The position numbers were made by a program, and so were the translations under genes. Below the pieces are notes generated by a model that did no database searches, was not told where the DNA came from, and worked only from the letters and a program-made list of their open reading frames with translations. From Burkholderiaceae bacterium (lineage in GTDB: Bacteria > Pseudomonadota > Gammaproteobacteria > Burkholderiales > Burkholderiaceae_C), in contig JAURWR010000040.1 in assembly GCA_030654805.1 (NCBI GenBank), positions 1 through 64,000 on the forward strand: a stretch of 64,000 bases of DNA, written 5' to 3'. Positions 9,133-18,793 of the stretch are shown here, one piece after another; position 1 is the stretch's first letter; the number at the start of each line of letters is the position of its first letter.

Positions 9133-12100
9133 GGCTTGGGGGTCGGTTCGTTGGCGGAGGCGGCGGGCGCGCTGGACGGCATCGATGAGCTGGGCGCCGG
9201 AATGTCGGGCACCGGCGCACCGAACTTGCGATCGACCTTGTCGACCTTGGGATCGGCCCAGGTGCCGGTGATGTGGAACTCGCGCGTGTTGACCGCGATC
9301 AGCGGCTTGCTGAACAGCGCCTGCGCCAGGAATGCGCCCAGACCGAGCGCCGGGTTGATCGCGGCATAGGCCAGCGAAGCGGTGCCGGCATCGATCTCCG
9401 GCACGACGATGACACGCAGGTCCTGCGTTTCCTGCTCGATGTCGGCCTGGCCTTCCATCAGCACCGCCGCCTGCACGCCACGCATGCGCAGGTTGTTGGT
9501 CTGCGCCACGCCTTTCATGATCTGCACATCGCCGCTGATGTCGTCGAAGGCAAACCCCTGCTGGAACACATCGCGGAAATCGAGCACCAGACGCCGCGGC
9601 AGCGCCTGCAGACTGAGCACGCTGAGCAATCGCCCGACGCCCGGCTCGGCCTTCAGGAACTGGCCTGCGGCGATCGAGATGTTGATCTGGCCGGTCAGGC
9701 TGGGGTAGTCCAGCGACAGCGGCGAACCGAGCCACGCGACCTGGCCTGACAGCCCGCCCTTGCCTCCACGCACGACCTTGCCGAAGCCCAGCCGATCCAC
9801 CAGCGCGCCGCTGTCGCTCAGTTCGAGCTTGAAGCTCAGAACGACTCGACGCGCGGCCGATGTCGCCGTGCTTGCCGCCGCGCCCGAGCTGACACCCAGT
9901 GCGGCCCAGTTGCCGCTGGCGGTCAACTTCGCTTCGGGCGTGGTCAGCGCGAGCCGCGTCAGCCGCCATTCGCGTGCACCCGGGCGATTGCTGGCCTCGA
10001 GCTCCATGCGACCCAGGCGCTTGCCGCGCAGTTCGAGGTCGTCGACCACGATGTCCAGCGCCGGCACGCTCTGCGCCGCCGGCTGGTCGAGCAGACTCTC
10101 GACATCGGTCACATCGTCCTTGGGCAGCGACAGCCGGCTCAAGCGCGCGTAAACGCGACCGGCCGCAGCCGCATTCGTCACGGCGGCCGGCGAGTTGCCG
10201 GCCGATCCACGCGGCGCCCGGTATTCGATGTAGCCGCTGGCCTGGTCGGAATCGAGGTTGACCCGCCAGACAGACCCCTCCTGCGACAGGCCCGCCACCA
10301 CCCGACTGAGGTGCCGCGAACCGGATTGCACTTCCTGCGCGCGCAGCCCGATCGTGGTCGGCAGATAAGCGGTGAACGCCGCAGCCACATCACCGGCCGA
10401 GGGGCCGATCGTGGCAGCAGCGACCGAACGGCTCGCATCCCCGGCACCCGCCTCGGCCAGGCCGGCAGCGACCTGCTCCCAGGCGTCGACGTTCAGGCTG
10501 GCCAGGTTGAGGGTGGCGGTGACACCACTGGCTGGATTCGGTGCCGGCGCCATCACACCGAGGCCTCCACGCAGCACCCGCGGCACCGCCCCGGACACAT
10601 CACGCACGTACTGCACTTGCAGCAGGTTGCCGAGGTCGAGTCGGATGACGTCTTGCGTCGCCGTCGCACCGGCCGCGCCGACACCGCCCCCCACATCATT
10701 CACCGGCGCGTTCTGGAACCGCAGCGCCAGCGGCGCATCGGCCGCCTTGTTGAGCGGTGCCGGCAGTTCGCTGGCCAGGCCGACCAGGTTGCTGGTGACG
10801 ATCAGGTCCGACTGTCCGCGCACCAGATTCAGCGCAACGCGGTAGCTGACCTGTCCGGTCAGCGAGTTGGCAAGACGGGCCAGCGCGGCGCCGCCAACAT
10901 CGCTGCCGCGCCGCAGGCCTTCGGCCGTCGCGATGCCCTGGCCGATGAAGCGCATCGAGCCATCCGGCTGCTGACCGCCGTCGACGCTCAGATCCCCGCC
11001 GAGCAACCGACCCGACGCGCCGACGATCGAGAAACCCTTCTGGGAGAAATCGATGCGGCCGCGCGCGGCGCCGACCAGCGGCGTGTCAGGACGCAAGCGG
11101 AAATCGGTGGCGGTCAGCGTGACGTTGCCGCGCACGGTCGCGGCCGCCGGGTCCGACAGCGGCACCGACAGCGCGAGCTTCAGGTCGGCGTTGCCAGAGG
11201 CCGTGCTGTGGGCCAGCGCGTTGCCGGTCCAGCCACCGACCGGCGACGCGTTGACAAAGTGCAGCAGATCGGCCGCAGCGCCACGGCCCGCGCCTTCAAG
11301 CACCAGCTCCGACTTGTCGGCCAGCGTCTTGATGCCGCCCTGCACGCCGGTGAGCTTCACGCCCTGCACACGCGCCTGCGCGTTTCGGATCTCCATCGAT
11401 GCACGGTCGAACACCAACTCGCCGCTCAACTCGTCGAGCAGTGGCCAGGTCGAGACATAGGCCGGCTCGGTCGCGGTGGCAGGCCAGCTTGGAACGTAAG
11501 CAAAGGTGGCCTTGTCGACCTGCGCAGCAATGCGAAATTCGCTGTCCTTGGCGCGGCCATCGGCGAACGGAAAGTCGTTCAGATCGCCCTTGACGCGAAA
11601 GGTCGCGCTGGCCACACGGCCGCCACGCACCGCGTGTTCGACGTAATGTCGGGCTTCGCCTGAGACGCCCAGCGGCAGGTAGCGATAGACGCGCGCGGCA
11701 GCCACCTGCGTCAGCTTGGCGTCGAGGTCGAGACGTCCGGGATAACGGGGGCTGTGCTTGCCGATCGTGGTGGCCGGTCCGGTCGCCCAGGTGCCGTGCA
11801 ATTCGCCCTGCAAGTCGGCGTTGGCGAACTGCGCATCCTTCACCACCACCGTGACCTGCGGTGGCACGTGGGCGGCAGTCGATGCCTCGACCCGCCAGTT
11901 CAGATTCGCACTGAGTCGGTCGAATGGCAACAGCGGGTCCTCGAGCACACCGGGCAGGTCGAACGCACCTTGCGTCATCGTGATGCGGGCCTCGCCGCCG
12001 CTCTGATCGGCCGTCAACTGAACTTCGGCCTGACGCACGCCCGGCCGGCCGGCGCTCTGCGTATCAGCTGCCGGCGCAGCGGCCAGCGACAACCCGCTGA

Positions 12101-13445
12101 CGTGGGCGCGCACCTGATAGCGGGGCGGCAAGACCGCCGTGACTGCAGACGCCGCTGAGGCGGCCGGCGCCGTTGCGTCCGCAAGGGCCGCGACGGGCTC
12201 TCCGTCCCAGCGCAGGCTGAGTGCCGTCGCGGTGCCGCGCGGCTCAAAATCGGCCAGCAGCCGGTGCGCCGCGTCGCCCACCGGCAGACGCCTCGCCACC
12301 TGCGTCATCAGCCCGAGGTCGAGCCGCTCGGCCGTCAGTTCACCCCCGGTGACATCGCCGCCCGGTGACCGGCGCCACTTGAGCGCTCCGTTGCTGGCCG
12401 GCCAGCGCACACCATCCGCAGTGACGAAACCGAACTGTCGAGCCGCGAGTTCGGTATCGCGGTCGTCGCTCCGACCGCCCAGGCTACCGGTCACCTCGGC
12501 GCATCCCAGCGGGTCGAGATCGGGTTGCAGCCGCAGCGCCACGTCGCGCAGCGCGACATCCAGCGTCACGGCCGTGGCTTGCCCGTCCATCACATCGACC
12601 CAGGCCCGCAGAGCCCCCTGGCCCTGGGTGAGATCGAACGGCAGCGTCGCGTGCTGGCGAAGCGTACGGACGTCGGCGTCGGGCAAGCTGGCGTAGACGG
12701 TGCCGCGCCAGCGCCTCCAGTCGGCACTCTCCGCCAGCAGGGGCTGGGTGAAACGGCCCGTGACGCTGACCCGTTCGCCCCAAGCGGCCGGTGGGGTCGC
12801 ATCGATGCGCAGATCGTGGTGACGAAGCGAGTTGCGCACCACCAGTTGCACATCGCTGAGCGCCAGCGGCGGGGCCGGGTGCAATTCGTCGGTCCAGCGC
12901 ACCGACCCGCCGCGGATGACGAATTCGTGTTGCTTGAAGAACCAGTTGGCCGGTGCACGGTCGTTGCGGCCGGGCCCGCTGAAGTCGAGGCCGGCAACAA
13001 ACAGGCGGCCGGCGGCGTCGCGGTGCACCTCAAGGTGAGCACCATCGATCAGCAGTTGCGCAAAACGCGGCTCCAGAGACAGCAACGAATGCACCGACAG
13101 CGCCGCCACCACGCGCGGCAGGCGCAGGGCCGGCTGAGATTGCGCGTCGAGCAGCACCACGTCCTTCAGCTCAATCGCAGGCACGAGCGCGCTGGAAGTG
13201 ACCCGGACCGAGCCGATGCGCACCGGCTGCCCTAACAGCTGTGTGGCCTGCCGTTCGATCGGACCGCGCCACTGATCGATGTGCGGCAAAATGAACCAGT
13301 GCACCGTTGCCCATGCCAGGATCAACAAGCTCCACGCCGCCATCAGCAGCAGGCCCAGACCCCTCAATATGCGAATCAACAGCCGGGCCAAAGTCAGTCG
13401 GGTGCCAGGAGACAGAGCGGAAACGTCGACTTCTTGGACGGGCAT
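9129..13445 (-). CDS. yhdP: YhdP-family giant envelope protein (AsmA-like, TIGR02099)
   Basis: At 1438 residues this is one of the largest products in the window. YhdP-type proteins are anchored in the inner membrane and span the periplasm. In E. coli they help transport phospholipid to the outer membrane with TamB and YdbH. The protein has a short cytoplasmic N-terminus, one membrane helix at about residues 32-55 (LLLMAAWSLLILAWATVHWF), and a long beta-rich body with a DUF3971-like middle and an AsmA-like C-terminal part (GLSGQVAWLGSPLSLDYPSL, YAAINPALGLGAFLAQ). The tail is proline, serine and alanine rich. It is followed by the amidase gene with a four-base overlap and diverges from glnE. 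Confidence 0.9.
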   Translation of the reverse strand: MPVQEVDVSALSPGTRLTLARLLIRILRGLGLLLMAAWSLLILAWATVHWFILPHIDQWRGPIERQATQLLGQPVRIGSVRVTSSALVPAIELKDVVLLDAQSQPALRLPRVVAALSVHSLLSLEPRFAQLLIDGAHLEVHRDAAGRLFVAGLDFSGPGRNDRAPANWFFKQHEFVIRGGSVRWTDELHPAPPLALSDVQLVVRNSLRHHDLRIDATPPAAWGERVSVTGRFTQPLLAESADWRRWRGTVYASLPDADVRTLRQHATLPFDLTQGQGALRAWVDVMDGQATAVTLDVALRDVALRLQPDLDPLGCAEVTGSLGGRSDDRDTELAARQFGFVTADGVRWPASNGALKWRRSPGGDVTGGELTAERLDLGLMTQVARRLPVGDAAHRLLADFEPRGTATALSLRWDGEPVAALADATAPAASAASAVTAVLPPRYQVRAHVSGLSLAAAPAADTQSAGRPGVRQAEVQLTADQSGGEARITMTQGAFDLPGVLEDPLLPFDRLSANLNWRVEASTAAHVPPQVTVVVKDAQFANADLQGELHGTWATGPATTIGKHSPRYPGRLDLDAKLTQVAAARVYRYLPLGVSGEARHYVEHAVRGGRVASATFRVKGDLNDFPFADGRAKDSEFRIAAQVDKATFAYVPSWPATATEPAYVSTWPLLDELSGELVFDRASMEIRNAQARVQGVKLTGVQGGIKTLADKSELVLEGAGRGAAADLLHFVNASPVGGWTGNALAHSTASGNADLKLALSVPLSDPAAATVRGNVTLTATDFRLRPDTPLVGAARGRIDFSQKGFSIVGASGRLLGGDLSVDGGQQPDGSMRFIGQGIATAEGLRRGSDVGGAALARLANSLTGQVSYRVALNLVRGQSDLIVTSNLVGLASELPAPLNKAADAPLALRFQNAPVNDVGGGVGAAGATATQDVIRLDLGNLLQVQYVRDVSGAVPRVLRGGLGVMAPAPNPASGVTATLNLASLNVDAWEQVAAGLAEAGAGDASRSVAAATIGPSAGDVAAAFTAYLPTTIGLRAQEVQSGSRHLSRVVAGLSQEGSVWRVNLDSDQASGYIEYRAPRGSAGNSPAAVTNAAAAGRVYARLSRLSLPKDDVTDVESLLDQPAAQSVPALDIVVDDLELRGKRLGRMELEASNRPGAREWRLTRLALTTPEAKLTASGNWAALGVSSGAAASTATSAARRVVLSFKLELSDSGALVDRLGFGKVVRGGKGGLSGQVAWLGSPLSLDYPSLTGQINISIAAGQFLKAEPGVGRLLSVLSLQALPRRLVLDFRDVFQQGFAFDDISGDVQIMKGVAQTNNLRMRGVQAAVLMEGQADIEQETQDLRVIVVPEIDAGTASLAYAAINPALGLGAFLAQALFSKPLIAVNTREFHITGTWADPKVDKVDRKFGAPVPDIPAPSSSMPSSAPAASANEPTPKP

Positions 13446-13589
13446 GGGTGGGTTCGGATGCCGGGCGAGGCGGGGGTCGGTTGAGCGGATTCAGCGTGAG
13501 GGCCTGCGGGGCTTGCACGATGCGCTCGACATCCTGACCGACCTTCCCGTACACCTCGAAGCAATCTAGCACAGAGCCCCCGTCGATCC

Positions 13590-16373
13590 ATGGGTTCCCT
13601 GTCCTCCGACACCCCCGCGAGTTCCCGTCCCTCGGGCGAGGTCATCGATGCTGCGACCCATCCGGCACGTGCCGACCACAGCCGATTCGTGCAACGCATC
13701 CGTCGCAGGTACGTTGACGAGTTGCCCCTGCTACCTGAAGGCCTTCCTCGAACCGAGGTCATCAGCGCGCTGATCAGCCGGCTTGTCGACGGCGGCCGTT
13801 CACTGGCCAGCGCACTTCGCGTGACACGCCAACTCGTGCTCGAAAGGCTGGCCGTGCTCGACATCGAACAGGGCGCGGGCATGGGCGACATCACCCTGGC
13901 GATGACCGAACTGGCCGAAACCACACTGAATGTGGCGCTCGCGCAGGCCATGGCCGAACAGGACGAGCGCTGCGGTCCGCCGCTCGATGCGGCTGGCCAG
14001 CGCATCGAGTTCTGGATCATCGGCATGGGCAAGCTGGGCGCCCGCGAGCTGAACGTGTCGTCGGACATCGACCTGATCTACGCCTACGACGACGCTGGCG
14101 AAACGCCCGGGCCGCAGCGCGTGAGCGCACACGAGTATTTCTCGCAGGTGGTACGCAGCCTGTACACGCTGATCGGCGAAACGACCGAGGACGGGTTCGT
14201 CTTCCGCGTCGACCTCGCGCTGCGCCCGAACGGCAACTCCGGCCCGCCGGTCGTCAGCCTGCCGATGCTGGAGGACTACCTGCAAGCGCACGGTCGCGAG
14301 TGGGAGCGCTTCGCCTGGCTCAAGAGCCGCGTCGTCGCGCCACGCACCCGCCTCGAGACGCCGCAGATCCAGTCCCTGCGCAGCATGGTCAACGCCTTTG
14401 TCTACCGGCGTTATCTCGATTACGGCGTGTTCGAAGGACTGCGCCAATTGCACCGCAAGGTGCGCGAGGAAGCTCAGCGGCGTGCCGCCGGCCGGCCCGA
14501 GCGTGCCAACGACGTCAAGCTGTCGCGCGGTGGCATCCGCGAGATCGAGTTCATCGTGCAGTTGCTGCTGGTCGTGCGCGGGGGTCAGTTCCCCGAGATT
14601 CGCACCCGCTCGACGCTGAAGGCACTCGACAAGCTGGCTGCAGGCGGTTTGATGAAACCCGCCAGCGCCGCCCGGCTGGCCGAGGCGTACGTCTTCCTGC
14701 GGCGTCTGGAGCACCGCATCCAGTTTCTCGACGACCAGCAGACGCACCTGTTGCCCACCTCCGATGCCGACCTGCGATGGATCGCAGGCAGCCTGGGCCT
14801 GCGCTGCACGGCCGATGCCTGCGAGCTGCTCGATCGGCTGTGCGAGACCCGCGAGTTCGTCGCCACCGAGTTCGATGCTTTGCTGCATGAAGGTCAGCCG
14901 GCACCGGCCAACACGAACGGCGTCGCCTGCCGCGGCTGCGTGCCAGCCCTGCAGCCGGTCGACAGCGGCGACTTCCTCGCCAAGCTGCCCGAGGAACTGG
15001 CGGCACGCGTCAAGCCGTGGTGCGAGCATCCGAAGATCAAGGTGCTGCGCGACGAGAGCAAGGCGCGGCTGGCGCGGCTGGTGCTGCGCGCAGCCGACGC
15101 GGTGAAAGACGGCCGCTGCACCATCGCTGCGGCGGCGCGCTTCATCGACTGGCTGGAGCCGCTGCTGCGTCGCGAGAGCTACATCGCGCTGCTCGCCGAG
15201 CGGCCCGAGGTGCAGAACCGCCTGCTGCGCCTGCTGGGGCTGGCGCGCTGGCCGATCCGCTACCTGATGCTGCACCCCGGCGTGGTCGACGAACTGGCCG
15301 ACGAGCGGCTGCTGCACGGGCGCTTCGATGCAACCGAATTCACCGCCGACCTGGAGGCGCGCTACGCGGCCTGGGGCCGCTCGGGACAGGTCGATGAAGA
15401 AGCGCTGCTCGACACGCTGCGCCGCGCCCACCACGCCGAGGTGTTCCGCACGCTGGTGCGCGATGTCGAGGGCCACATCACGGTCGAGCAGGTCGCCGAC
15501 GATCTGTCGGCACTGGCCGACGCCACGCTGGCCTGCTCGATGCGCTGGGCCTGGAAGCACCTGAAGCAGCGCCACCGCGAACAGCCGCAGATCGCAGTCA
15601 TCGCCTACGGCAAGCTCGGCGGCAAGGAGCTGGGCTACGGCAGTGATCTCGACGTGGTGTTCCTCTACGACGATGCCGGCGAACCCGACCCCGACAAGGC
15701 CAGCGAGGTCTACGCCGCCTTCGTGCGCAAACTGATCGGTTGGCTGACGCTGCGCACCGCCGCCGGCGAGCTGTTCGACATCGACACCGCACTGCGGCCG
15801 AACGGCGGTTCGGGGATGCTGGTCACCTCGATCGCGAGCTTCGACAAGTACCAGACCGGCCGTGGCAGCAACACCGCCTGGACCTGGGAGCACCAGGCGT
15901 TGACACGCGCCCGCGTCTGCGCGGGGGACACCGCCCTGGTGGCGCCGTTCGACGAGGTGCGACGCACGGTGCTGGCGGCGCCGCGCGACCCGGCAAGCCT
16001 GCGCGCCGAAGTGCGGGCGATGCGCGACAAGGTCGGCGCAGCCCACCCAGTCAAGGGTGAGATGTTCGACATCAAACACAGTCCCGGCGGGATGATGGAC
16101 GTGGAATTCGCCGTGCAGGTGCTGGTGCTCGAACACAGCGGTCAGCATCCCGAACTGATCCCCAACGTCGGCAACATCGCGTTGCTTCAACGTGCCGAGT
16201 CGGCGGGTCTGTTGCCGCCCACGGTCGGCACCGCAGCAGCCGACGCCTACCGCGACCTGCGCCGTGCGCAGCATGCGGCCCGCCTCGACGAACAGCCGAC
16301 CCAGGTGCCCCTGGATGCGATGACCGAGCAACGCGCCGCCGTGCTGGCGCTGTGGCACGCGGTGTTCGGCTGA
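13590..16373 (+). CDS. glnE: Bifunctional glutamine synthetase adenylyltransferase / adenylyl-removing enzyme
   Basis: GlnE adds AMP to glutamine synthetase and removes it in response to PII and glutamine, switching nitrogen assimilation off and on. The 927 residues contain two nucleotidyltransferase domains. The N-terminal adenylyl-removing one has MGKLGARELNVSSDIDLIY at about 146-164. The C-terminal adenylyl-transferring one has YGKLGGKELGYGSDLDVVF at about 672-690. Each is followed by a helical regulatory domain. Both active sites look complete. It diverges from yhdP across 144 bases and is followed three bases later by the rhomboid gene, so the two probably share a transcript. Confidence 0.96.
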   Translation: MGSLSSDTPASSRPSGEVIDAATHPARADHSRFVQRIRRRYVDELPLLPEGLPRTEVISALISRLVDGGRSLASALRVTRQLVLERLAVLDIEQGAGMGDITLAMTELAETTLNVALAQAMAEQDERCGPPLDAAGQRIEFWIIGMGKLGARELNVSSDIDLIYAYDDAGETPGPQRVSAHEYFSQVVRSLYTLIGETTEDGFVFRVDLALRPNGNSGPPVVSLPMLEDYLQAHGREWERFAWLKSRVVAPRTRLETPQIQSLRSMVNAFVYRRYLDYGVFEGLRQLHRKVREEAQRRAAGRPERANDVKLSRGGIREIEFIVQLLLVVRGGQFPEIRTRSTLKALDKLAAGGLMKPASAARLAEAYVFLRRLEHRIQFLDDQQTHLLPTSDADLRWIAGSLGLRCTADACELLDRLCETREFVATEFDALLHEGQPAPANTNGVACRGCVPALQPVDSGDFLAKLPEELAARVKPWCEHPKIKVLRDESKARLARLVLRAADAVKDGRCTIAAAARFIDWLEPLLRRESYIALLAERPEVQNRLLRLLGLARWPIRYLMLHPGVVDELADERLLHGRFDATEFTADLEARYAAWGRSGQVDEEALLDTLRRAHHAEVFRTLVRDVEGHITVEQVADDLSALADATLACSMRWAWKHLKQRHREQPQIAVIAYGKLGGKELGYGSDLDVVFLYDDAGEPDPDKASEVYAAFVRKLIGWLTLRTAAGELFDIDTALRPNGGSGMLVTSIASFDKYQTGRGSNTAWTWEHQALTRARVCAGDTALVAPFDEVRRTVLAAPRDPASLRAEVRAMRDKVGAAHPVKGEMFDIKHSPGGMMDVEFAVQVLVLEHSGQHPELIPNVGNIALLQRAESAGLLPPTVGTAAADAYRDLRRAQHAARLDEQPTQVPLDAMTEQRAAVLALWHAVFG

Positions 16374-16376
16374 TCG

Positions 16377-17051
16377 GTGACGGTTTCCCGCCTCGACTCG
16401 ACGCCTGCATCGGCATGGGCATGGGTCGCGATCACGCTGGCGATGGCGGCGACATCGGTGGTCGTGCACCTGGTTGGCGGACAGGCCGCATCGGCACCGA
16501 CCCGCCCCTGGACCCACGCCATCGATTGGCAGCCCGCACTCGCCCACGCCGAGCCGTGGCGCGCCTGGACCGCCGTCTTCGTGCACTACAGCAACCTGCA
16601 CCTGGCGGCGAATCTGGCAGGCTCGGTGGGTGTCGCAGCCTGGGGCTGGGTCGGCCGTGTGCCGGCCCGCACCGTCGTCGCCTGGGTCATCGCATGGCCG
16701 CTGGTCCAGTGGGGCCTGCTGATGCAACCCGAGCTGCTGCACTACGGGGGGCTGTCAGGCGTGCTGCATGCGGGAGTTGCGGTGGTGGCAGTGCACCTGG
16801 CCTGCTCCGGGTCATGCGCCCAACGGCGCATCGCGGTGGCGGTGCTGGCGGTGCTGGTCGGCAAGCTGCTGTTCGAATCGCCGTGGGCCGGCGCGATCAG
16901 CCACCCACCGGGCTGGGATATCGCGGTGGCGCCCGGTGCGCACGTCAGCGGTGTGCTGGCGGGGACGGTCGTCTCGGTGTTGCTGGAGGGCCTGTCACGC
17001 GCCGTCGCTGCTCTGCGCGAAGCGCCGGATGGGGTCGACGCGCATGGGTGA
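16377..17051 (+). CDS. Rhombosortase-like rhomboid intramembrane serine protease
   Basis: The 224-residue protein has about six membrane helices. It carries the small rhomboid core: HLAANLAG (oxyanion region, His and Asn), GLSGVLHAG with the nucleophilic serine, and AHVSGVLAG with the catalytic histidine. The small size and missing extra domains fit the rhombosortase subfamily (TIGR03902), which cleaves GlyGly-CTERM sorting signals, but a general rhomboid is possible. The start is a GTG three bases after the glnE stop. An internal ATG at 16443 would cut into the first helix. No GlyGly-CTERM substrate is encoded in this window. Confidence 0.72.
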   Translation: MTVSRLDSTPASAWAWVAITLAMAATSVVVHLVGGQAASAPTRPWTHAIDWQPALAHAEPWRAWTAVFVHYSNLHLAANLAGSVGVAAWGWVGRVPARTVVAWVIAWPLVQWGLLMQPELLHYGGLSGVLHAGVAVVAVHLACSGSCAQRRIAVAVLAVLVGKLLFESPWAGAISHPPGWDIAVAPGAHVSGVLAGTVVSVLLEGLSRAVAALREAPDGVDAHG

Positions 17052-17186
17052 CGTCTCTCGCCGGCACGGCATCGAACCATGCACAGCCGCGTGGACCGGG
17101 CGCCCTGCGCGGTGTTGCAGAGGCGGAGGTCGGCCGCACGAACACCTCATGCGGCCGAGCACCCCGCCAAAAAGCTTTGCGAGCGG

Positions 17187-17660
17187 CTACCCGCGGATGC
17201 GTCGGACCAGTGCAGTCGTCGAGTGACCGTCGACGAACGGCAGCGCCCGCGCATCGCCGCCCCAGCTGCGCACCAGCGCGGTCTCGGCCAGTGCCTCGAT
17301 GTCGTAATCGCCGCCCTTGACGTACCACCGCGGGCGCACCCGCTTCAGCAGCTCGACCGGCGTCGGCTCATCGAAACCGATGACCAGGCTGACGCTTTCC
17401 AGTGCGGACAGCACGCAGGCGCGATCGAGCTGCGTGTTCAACGGCCGATCCGGCCCCTTGCCGAGGCCGCGCGCCGACGCATCGCTGTTGAGCCCGACCA
17501 CGAGACTGCCTCCCAAGGCACGCGCCTGGGCAAGATACGTCACGTGGCCCCGATGCAGGATGTCGAACACGCCGTTGGTGAACACCACGGGCTGCGGCAA
17601 CGCGGCCACACGCGATTCGATCTCGCCGGGCGGACACAGTTTGTCGGTGAAGTCGCTCAT
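17187..17660 (-). CDS. rfaE2: D-glycero-beta-D-manno-heptose 1-phosphate adenylyltransferase (RfaE2 domain)
   Basis: The product makes ADP-heptose for the lipopolysaccharide inner core by adenylating heptose 1-phosphate. It corresponds to the C-terminal half of E. coli HldE as a free-standing protein of 157 residues. It is a nucleotidyltransferase fold with FTNGVFDILHRGHVTYL (HxGH at residues 36-39), VVGLNSDASARGLGKGPDRP and a late GHSTTALVRRIR matching the ISSTxxxxxI motif. The ATG at 17658-17660 gives the conserved length. Its kinase partner is not in this window. The ferritin-like gene ends 30 bases upstream on the same strand. Confidence 0.92.
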   Translation of the reverse strand: MSDFTDKLCPPGEIESRVAALPQPVVFTNGVFDILHRGHVTYLAQARALGGSLVVGLNSDASARGLGKGPDRPLNTQLDRACVLSALESVSLVIGFDEPTPVELLKRVRPRWYVKGGDYDIEALAETALVRSWGGDARALPFVDGHSTTALVRRIRG

Positions 17661-17689
17661 GGGTCGGCGACGACCTGGCGCCGCGTCGT

Positions 17690-18565
17690 TCAGACGGGCA
17701 GAGGTGCGGCGGCCTTGGCGGCCGCAGCGATCGACGCGGCGACTTCCTTGCGGTAGCGGTTGAGCTCCTGCACGGTCGCGAAACTGCGCTCCATCAGCAG
17801 GCTCATGTTGTGCAGGATGCGGTCGACGACCTTGCCTTCCCACTCGGCGTCGAACTGGATCTGCCGATCGAGCCAGGCCTCGAGCCACGCCGGGTCGGGC
17901 AGGCGGCTTTGCACCGTGTCGCGCGGGAACAGGCTTTCGTTCACGTGCAGGTTGGTGGGGTGCAATGCCTGCGCGGTGCGCCGGGCACTGGCCATCAGCA
18001 CACCGACCTTGGCGAAGGCGAGACGAGCCTCGTCACCGACCTTGTTCAGCGCGCGCTTCATGTAGCGCAGGTAGGCGCCGCCGTGGCGTGCCTCGTCGCG
18101 CGCCAGCGTTTCGTAGATCGCCTTGATGACGGGCTCGGCGTGCCATTCGGCGGCGCGGCGGTACCAGTGATTGAGGCGGATCTCGCCGCAGAAATGCATC
18201 ATCAGCGTTTCGAGCGCGGGCGCCGGGTCGAACTCGAAACGCACCTCGTGCAGTTCGGCCTCGGTGGGCACGAGGTCGGGGCGGAAGCGGCGCAGGTACT
18301 CCATCAGCACCAGCGAATGCTTCTGCTCCTCGAAGAACCAGACGCTCATGAACGCCGAGAAATCGCTGTCATCGCGGTTGTCGCGCAGGAACATCTCGGT
18401 GGCGGGCAGCGCGGCCCACTCGGTGATCGCGTTCATCTTGATCGTCTGCGCCTGCTCGTCGCTGAGCAGGCTGGCGTCGAAGCGGTCCCAGGGGATGTCC
18501 TTGTCCATGCTCCAGCGCACGGCTTCGAGCTGCTTGAAAAGTTCAGGGTAGAGCATGGTGGACAT
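17690..18565 (-). CDS. Ferritin-like diiron protein, acyl-ACP-desaturase-like
   Basis: This is a helical protein of 291 residues with two diiron-ligand motifs of the ferritin superfamily. The first is an EExxH-type site in WFFEEQKHSLVLM and the second is LARDEARHGGAYL. Further Glu and His residues lie in CGEIRLNHWYRR. The spacing resembles acyl-ACP desaturases and related oxygenases, so it may oxidise a lipid-type substrate, but nothing in the sequence fixes the substrate. ATG codons exist at 18565 and 18556 (MSTMLYPEL), and I chose the first. It lies between the heptose gene and the CarH/LitR-type regulator, on the same strand as both. Confidence 0.7.
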   Translation of the reverse strand: MSTMLYPELFKQLEAVRWSMDKDIPWDRFDASLLSDEQAQTIKMNAITEWAALPATEMFLRDNRDDSDFSAFMSVWFFEEQKHSLVLMEYLRRFRPDLVPTEAELHEVRFEFDPAPALETLMMHFCGEIRLNHWYRRAAEWHAEPVIKAIYETLARDEARHGGAYLRYMKRALNKVGDEARLAFAKVGVLMASARRTAQALHPTNLHVNESLFPRDTVQSRLPDPAWLEAWLDRQIQFDAEWEGKVVDRILHNMSLLMERSFATVQELNRYRKEVAASIAAAAKAAAPLPV

Positions 18566-18793
18566 GGTGGGCGCGACCCTTTTCGAGGTAACCGAGTTTA
18601 GACGCGTCTTGACCTGCAGCCGCACCTCGCAGGGTCGTCCGGCCGGTGGTCGATCACCGGGGGCGAGGTGCTCAGATACGTGTGCGCATCCACCGGAGGC
18701 GTTTGCCGGCCGGGTCGAAGTCCGCGAGTGCGGCGCAGTCTTCGCGTGAGCTGATCGCCATACACCCGCAGCAGAAGACCGATACCGATTTCA

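Noticed and set aside
13800..16742. A 980-residue open frame antisense to glnE, and similar long antisense frames over thiC, leuS, yhdP, maeB and the kinase genes
   Set aside because: In high-GC DNA the complementary frame of a real gene is often open. These products are His/Gln/Arg/Asp-rich with no family motifs, while the sense frames encode well-known proteins.
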